NCBI GenBank assembly: GCA_013151875.1
Contig: JAADHL010000150.1
Location: 1-8,486 of the forward strand
From: Deltaproteobacteria bacterium
Lineage (GTDB): Bacteria > Myxococcota_A > UBA9042 > DTJE01
DNA: 8,486 nt
Direction of reading: 5' to 3'
The translations under genes were made by a program, and so were the position numbers. The stretch's first letter is position 1. Every line of letters begins with the position of its first letter. The notes under the pieces were generated by a model. The model did not search any database. It worked only from the letters and a program-made list of their open reading frames with translations, and was not told where the DNA came from. Positions 6,023 through 8,486 of this stretch are shown here, piece by piece.

Positions 6023-7407
6023 CCCAAGGCGACAAGTTCAAAGGATATCGGGGACCGGGCCTGGAAACGCTGAAGCGTTTCAACGTGGGCGTCTGGGAGG
6101 ATGTATGCGTCCGGTCGGCCAAGGGCGAGTTCCGGGGAATCATCCTGCCGCGCAGCGAGACCGCGGACGACAGGCACATAGTCCTCAAGCTGGACACCGG
6201 ATACAACGTGGGCGTGGCCGCTGCCTCCTGCATCGAGATCACGTCGAAGGGCCGCCGTGAGGCGAACTATCACATCCAGGAAAATGAATTCCCCACGGAC
6301 CCCGCCAAACCGGACGTCGTCCTGTTCGGCACGGGCGGCACCATCGCGTCCAGGCTGGACTACCGGACCGGCGCCGTGATTCCTGCGTTCTCGCCCGGGG
6401 AGCTTTACGGATCAGTGCCGGAACTGGCGGATATCTGCAATCTGACCACAAAAAAACTGTACGGCGTCTTTTCCGAAAACATGGGTCCGAACGAGTGGAT
6501 CGGCCTGGCAAAGGCCGTGGCCGGGGCGATCGAAAGCGGGGTGGACGGCATAGTGATCGGACACGGGACCGACACCATGCACCACACCGCTGCCATACTG
6601 TCCTTCATGATCCAGGAACCGGCGGTGCCCGTGGTCATGGTCGGTAGCCAGCGGTCCTCGGATCGGCCGTCTTCCGACGCGGCCCTGAACCTGATTCACG
6701 CCACATCGGCCGCCTGCATTTCCGATATCGCCGAGGTCATGGTCTGCATGTTCGGGCCGACGTCCGACAAGTACGGGCTGCTGCACCGCGGCACCAGGGT
6801 GCGCAAGATGCACTCGTCGTCGCGTTCCACGTTCAGGACCATCGGGGACATCCCTCTGGCCCTCATCTCCGAGGCGGAAATAAGGCCCCTGAGGACCGAT
6901 TATCTAAAGCGCCGGCCCGACCGCAAGGTAAAGCTGGACGCCGTTTACGACGACCGGGTGAGCATCGTGTACTACTACCCCGGCATGAAGCCGGACGTGG
7001 TGGATGCGCTGGTGGACAACGGATATCGTGGCATCGTGATTGCCGGCACCGGGCTCGGGCACGTGAACAAACCCCTGTACCCGGCCCTGAAGAGGGCGGT
7101 GGCGAAAGGAGTCCACGTTTTCATGACCGTGCAGACCCTGTGGGGTTACGTGCAGATGTACGTCTATGACACCGGCCGGGACCTGATGGACCTGGGCGTA
7201 ATACCCGCCGCAAACATGACGCCGGAAGTGGCCCTGATGAAGCTGGGCTGGACCCTGGCCCATTCCGACGACAGGGATGAAGTCGGGCGGATGATGCTGA
7301 CCCCGGTGGCACACGAAATCACTGAAAGGGAACCACCGGACGGTTACCTGATCCTGCAGGGCGGGCTGCCGGAAGTCGAACGCTTTCTGAAATCATACCA
7401 GATGTAG
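6019..7407 (+). CDS. gatD: GatD-like Glu-tRNA(Gln) amidotransferase subunit D (asparaginase-type, archaeal)
   Basis: GatD hydrolyses an amide donor, Gln or Asn, and channels ammonia to GatE. This 462-residue protein begins with a small SH3-like barrel (about 20-72; DRHIVLKLDTGYNVGV). An L-asparaginase fold follows: FGTGGTIAS with nucleophile Thr108, FSENMGPNEW at 151-160, GHGTDTMHHT with Thr184 and Asp185, GSQRSSDRPSSDAALN at 209-224, and HRGTRVRKMH with Lys263. Thr108, Thr184, Asp185 and Lys263 are the expected catalytic set. The barrel, SSDRPSSDA and VRKMH separate GatD from free AnsA/AnsB asparaginases, which are ~330 residues and lack the barrel. ATG 6019 overlaps the gatE stop, with AGGGA (6008-6012) six bases upstream. 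The last ~25 residues appear to extend past the usual GatD end. Its 3' end overlaps dapA, on the other strand, by 15 bases. Confidence 0.93.
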   Translation: MTQGDKFKGYRGPGLETLKRFNVGVWEDVCVRSAKGEFRGIILPRSETADDRHIVLKLDTGYNVGVAAASCIEITSKGRREANYHIQENEFPTDPAKPDVVLFGTGGTIASRLDYRTGAVIPAFSPGELYGSVPELADICNLTTKKLYGVFSENMGPNEWIGLAKAVAGAIESGVDGIVIGHGTDTMHHTAAILSFMIQEPAVPVVMVGSQRSSDRPSSDAALNLIHATSAACISDIAEVMVCMFGPTSDKYGLLHRGTRVRKMHSSSRSTFRTIGDIPLALISEAEIRPLRTDYLKRRPDRKVKLDAVYDDRVSIVYYYPGMKPDVVDALVDNGYRGIVIAGTGLGHVNKPLYPALKRAVAKGVHVFMTVQTLWGYVQMYVYDTGRDLMDLGVIPAANMTPEVALMKLGWTLAHSDDRDEVGRMMLTPVAHEITEREPPDGYLILQGGLPEVERFLKSYQM

Positions 7408-8274
7408 CTTTTCGAGGACCCCGGCCATCAAGTCGCGCGTCTCGGAAGAGGCCTGGACCAACGGCAGACGCACGGTGTCCTTGCAAATCCCCAACATCAT
7501 GGCCGCGGCCTTGCATGGAACCGGGTTGGGTTCCACGAAAAGGGCCTCGAACAGGGGCGCGAGCGAGCGGTCCAGCGCGGCGGCCCCATCCAGTTCGCCT
7601 GCCTTCCACAGGTCCCACAACTTCACCACCAGGCCGGGCGCCACGTTGCTGGCCACCGATATCACGCCCCGTGCCCCCACCTTGTAGAATTCAAGGGACT
7701 TGGCGTCATCCCCTGAAAGCACGGTGAAGTCCGTGGCAACGGCTTCAGCGATTGTCTTGACCGCTTCCACGGACCCGGACGCCTCCTTGACCGCGACGAT
7801 GCCGTCAACCGCGGCAAGAGTGATGCTGGTACGAGGTTCAATGTTTATTCCGGTGCGCGACGGGACGTTGTAGACCACGACGGGAAGGCCACCCTCGCGG
7901 GCCACGTCGGAAAAATGGCGGACCATCCCACGCTGCTGGGGCTTGTTGTAGTACGGGGCCACAACCAGGGCGGCGTCCGCGCCAAGTTCCCCGGCCTTGC
8001 GGGTGCGTTCGATGGTGGTCCTCGTGCAGTTCGTGCCGGTTCCCGCCAGCACGGGCGCCCTGCCGCCGGCCGCCTCCACCACGGTGCGGACAACCAAGGC
8101 GTACTCGTCATCGGTCAGGGTCGGGGTTTCGCCCGTGGTGCCGCAGGCCAGAAGGCCGTGAACGCCGGCCGCGAGCTGGGCCTCCACCAGGCCCGCCAGT
8201 GCGCGCGTGTCCACCTTGTTGTCCCCATTGAACGGGGTTATGAGTGCGGTAGTGACTCCTGTGAGGTCTAGCAT
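7393..8274 (-). CDS. dapA: 4-hydroxy-tetrahydrodipicolinate synthase
   Basis: DapA condenses pyruvate with aspartate semialdehyde in the cytoplasm, the first committed step to diaminopimelate (peptidoglycan) and lysine. The 293-residue protein is of normal family length. Active-site features are present: CGTTGETPTL with Thr46 and Thr47, APYYNKP with Tyr108, YNVPSRTG with Tyr135 and Arg140, and VAVKEASG with Schiff-base Lys163. GTTGE, the YNVP(S/G)R(T/S)G motif and these residues together favour DapA over N-acetylneuraminate lyase or other class I aldolase relatives. The start is the ATG at 8274-8272 because GGGAGG sits five bases upstream and the conserved N-terminus (LTGVTTALITPF) follows at once. 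A longer reading frame to 8343 only reads through the upstream gene. The upstream HEAT-like gene ends 16 bases before this start, suggesting an operon. Confidence 0.97.
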   Translation of the reverse strand: MLDLTGVTTALITPFNGDNKVDTRALAGLVEAQLAAGVHGLLACGTTGETPTLTDDEYALVVRTVVEAAGGRAPVLAGTGTNCTRTTIERTRKAGELGADAALVVAPYYNKPQQRGMVRHFSDVAREGGLPVVVYNVPSRTGINIEPRTSITLAAVDGIVAVKEASGSVEAVKTIAEAVATDFTVLSGDDAKSLEFYKVGARGVISVASNVAPGLVVKLWDLWKAGELDGAAALDRSLAPLFEALFVEPNPVPCKAAAMMLGICKDTVRLPLVQASSETRDLMAGVLEKLHLV

Positions 8275-8279
8275 GTCTG

Positions 8280-8285
8280 CCTCCC
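8280..8285 (-). promoter_or_regulatory. Shine-Dalgarno for dapA
   Basis: On the minus strand GGGAGG occupies 8285-8280, five bases before the ATG at 8274-8272. It settles the dapA start against a longer in-frame alternative and lies in the 16-base gap after the upstream gene's stop codon. Confidence 0.8.
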
Positions 8286-8290
8286 GGGAA

Positions 8291-8486
8291 CTATTCCGTG
8301 TCCTTGAGCGCCGAGTCCTTGAGCACCTTGTCCATGGCGACACGGACCTCCAAGACCTTTTCGTTGTAGATGGCGTCGGTCAGCATGGTGCGTACCCGTT
8401 TTCCACCGATCACCGCCAACGCCTTGACCGCTCCCAATCGCAGGGTCTCGGATTCGTTTTGCAGGTAATCCGAAATCAAGCCTAGG
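8291..8486 (-). CDS. HEAT-repeat-like protein, C-terminal fragment (5' truncated)
   Basis: Only the last ~65 residues are visible. The frame stays open to the right edge, so the gene starts outside the window and the internal TTG at 8479 is not a credible start. The sequence reads as paired amphipathic helices: ETLRLGAVKALAVIGGKRV followed by RTMLTDAIYNEK and VLEVRVAMDKVLKD. The pattern R-x-G/E-A-x-x-A-L-x-x-I-G/L is typical of HEAT or PBS-lyase-type repeats, which serve as protein-interaction scaffolds. The TAG stop is 16 bases before dapA on the same strand, so co-transcription is likely. No enzymatic motif is seen and function cannot be assigned; a short HEAT fragment says little about partners. 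Confidence 0.6.
   Translation of the reverse strand, partial: LGLISDYLQNESETLRLGAVKALAVIGGKRVRTMLTDAIYNEKVLEVRVAMDKVLKDSALKDTE

Noticed and set aside
8275..8343. Longer dapA start giving a 316-residue protein
   Set aside because: The extra 23 residues are Arg/Ser-rich, overlap the upstream HEAT-like gene, and precede the real ribosome site and conserved N-terminus.
8481..8486. CCTAGG palindrome at the right edge
   Set aside because: A six-base restriction-type palindrome inside a coding frame; no evidence that it marks a clone junction or a functional site.
1..8486. Mobile element, CRISPR array, tRNA or rRNA gene
   Set aside because: No transposase, integrase, terminal repeats, spaced identical repeats or tRNA-like cloverleaf was seen on either strand.

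Overview
The window is a GC-rich, densely coded bacterial segment with no gap over 300 bases. The best guess at the source is Myxococcota or a related former deltaproteobacterial lineage. The bacterial markers are an RseP-type membrane protease, TsaB (bacteria-specific in the t6A pathway), a Cys/Asp-rich lipoprotein with slime-mould-type CTDC repeats, DapA, and clear Shine-Dalgarno sequences. No 16S or other firm taxonomic marker is present, so the phylum is an inference.

Left part, plus strand: the 3' end of rseP (cut by the window edge), then tsaB after a 46-base gap that contains two small inverted repeats. A sigma-70-like promoter overlaps the tsaB stop codon and precedes a 918-residue predicted surface lipoprotein (TTG start, strong Shine-Dalgarno). 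Its N-terminal half is an array of two alternating Cys-rich repeat types. Its C-terminal half looks like a beta-propeller-type domain.

Centre, plus strand: two genes overlapping by ATGA encode homologues of GatE and GatD. These are the two subunits of the Glu-tRNA(Gln) amidotransferase classically regarded as restricted to archaea. GatD is the asparaginase-like subunit that frees ammonia. GatE is the GatB-like kinase/transamidase subunit with an AspRS-like insertion. The catalytic motifs of both look intact, but GatE appears to end before the C-terminal YqeY-like tRNA-binding tail. This gene pair in a bacterial neighbourhood is the main finding.

Right part, minus strand: dapA (lysine/diaminopimelate pathway) lies downstream of, and probably in an operon with, a HEAT-repeat-like gene that runs off the right edge. 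The dapA and gatD genes converge and overlap at their 3' ends by 15 bases.
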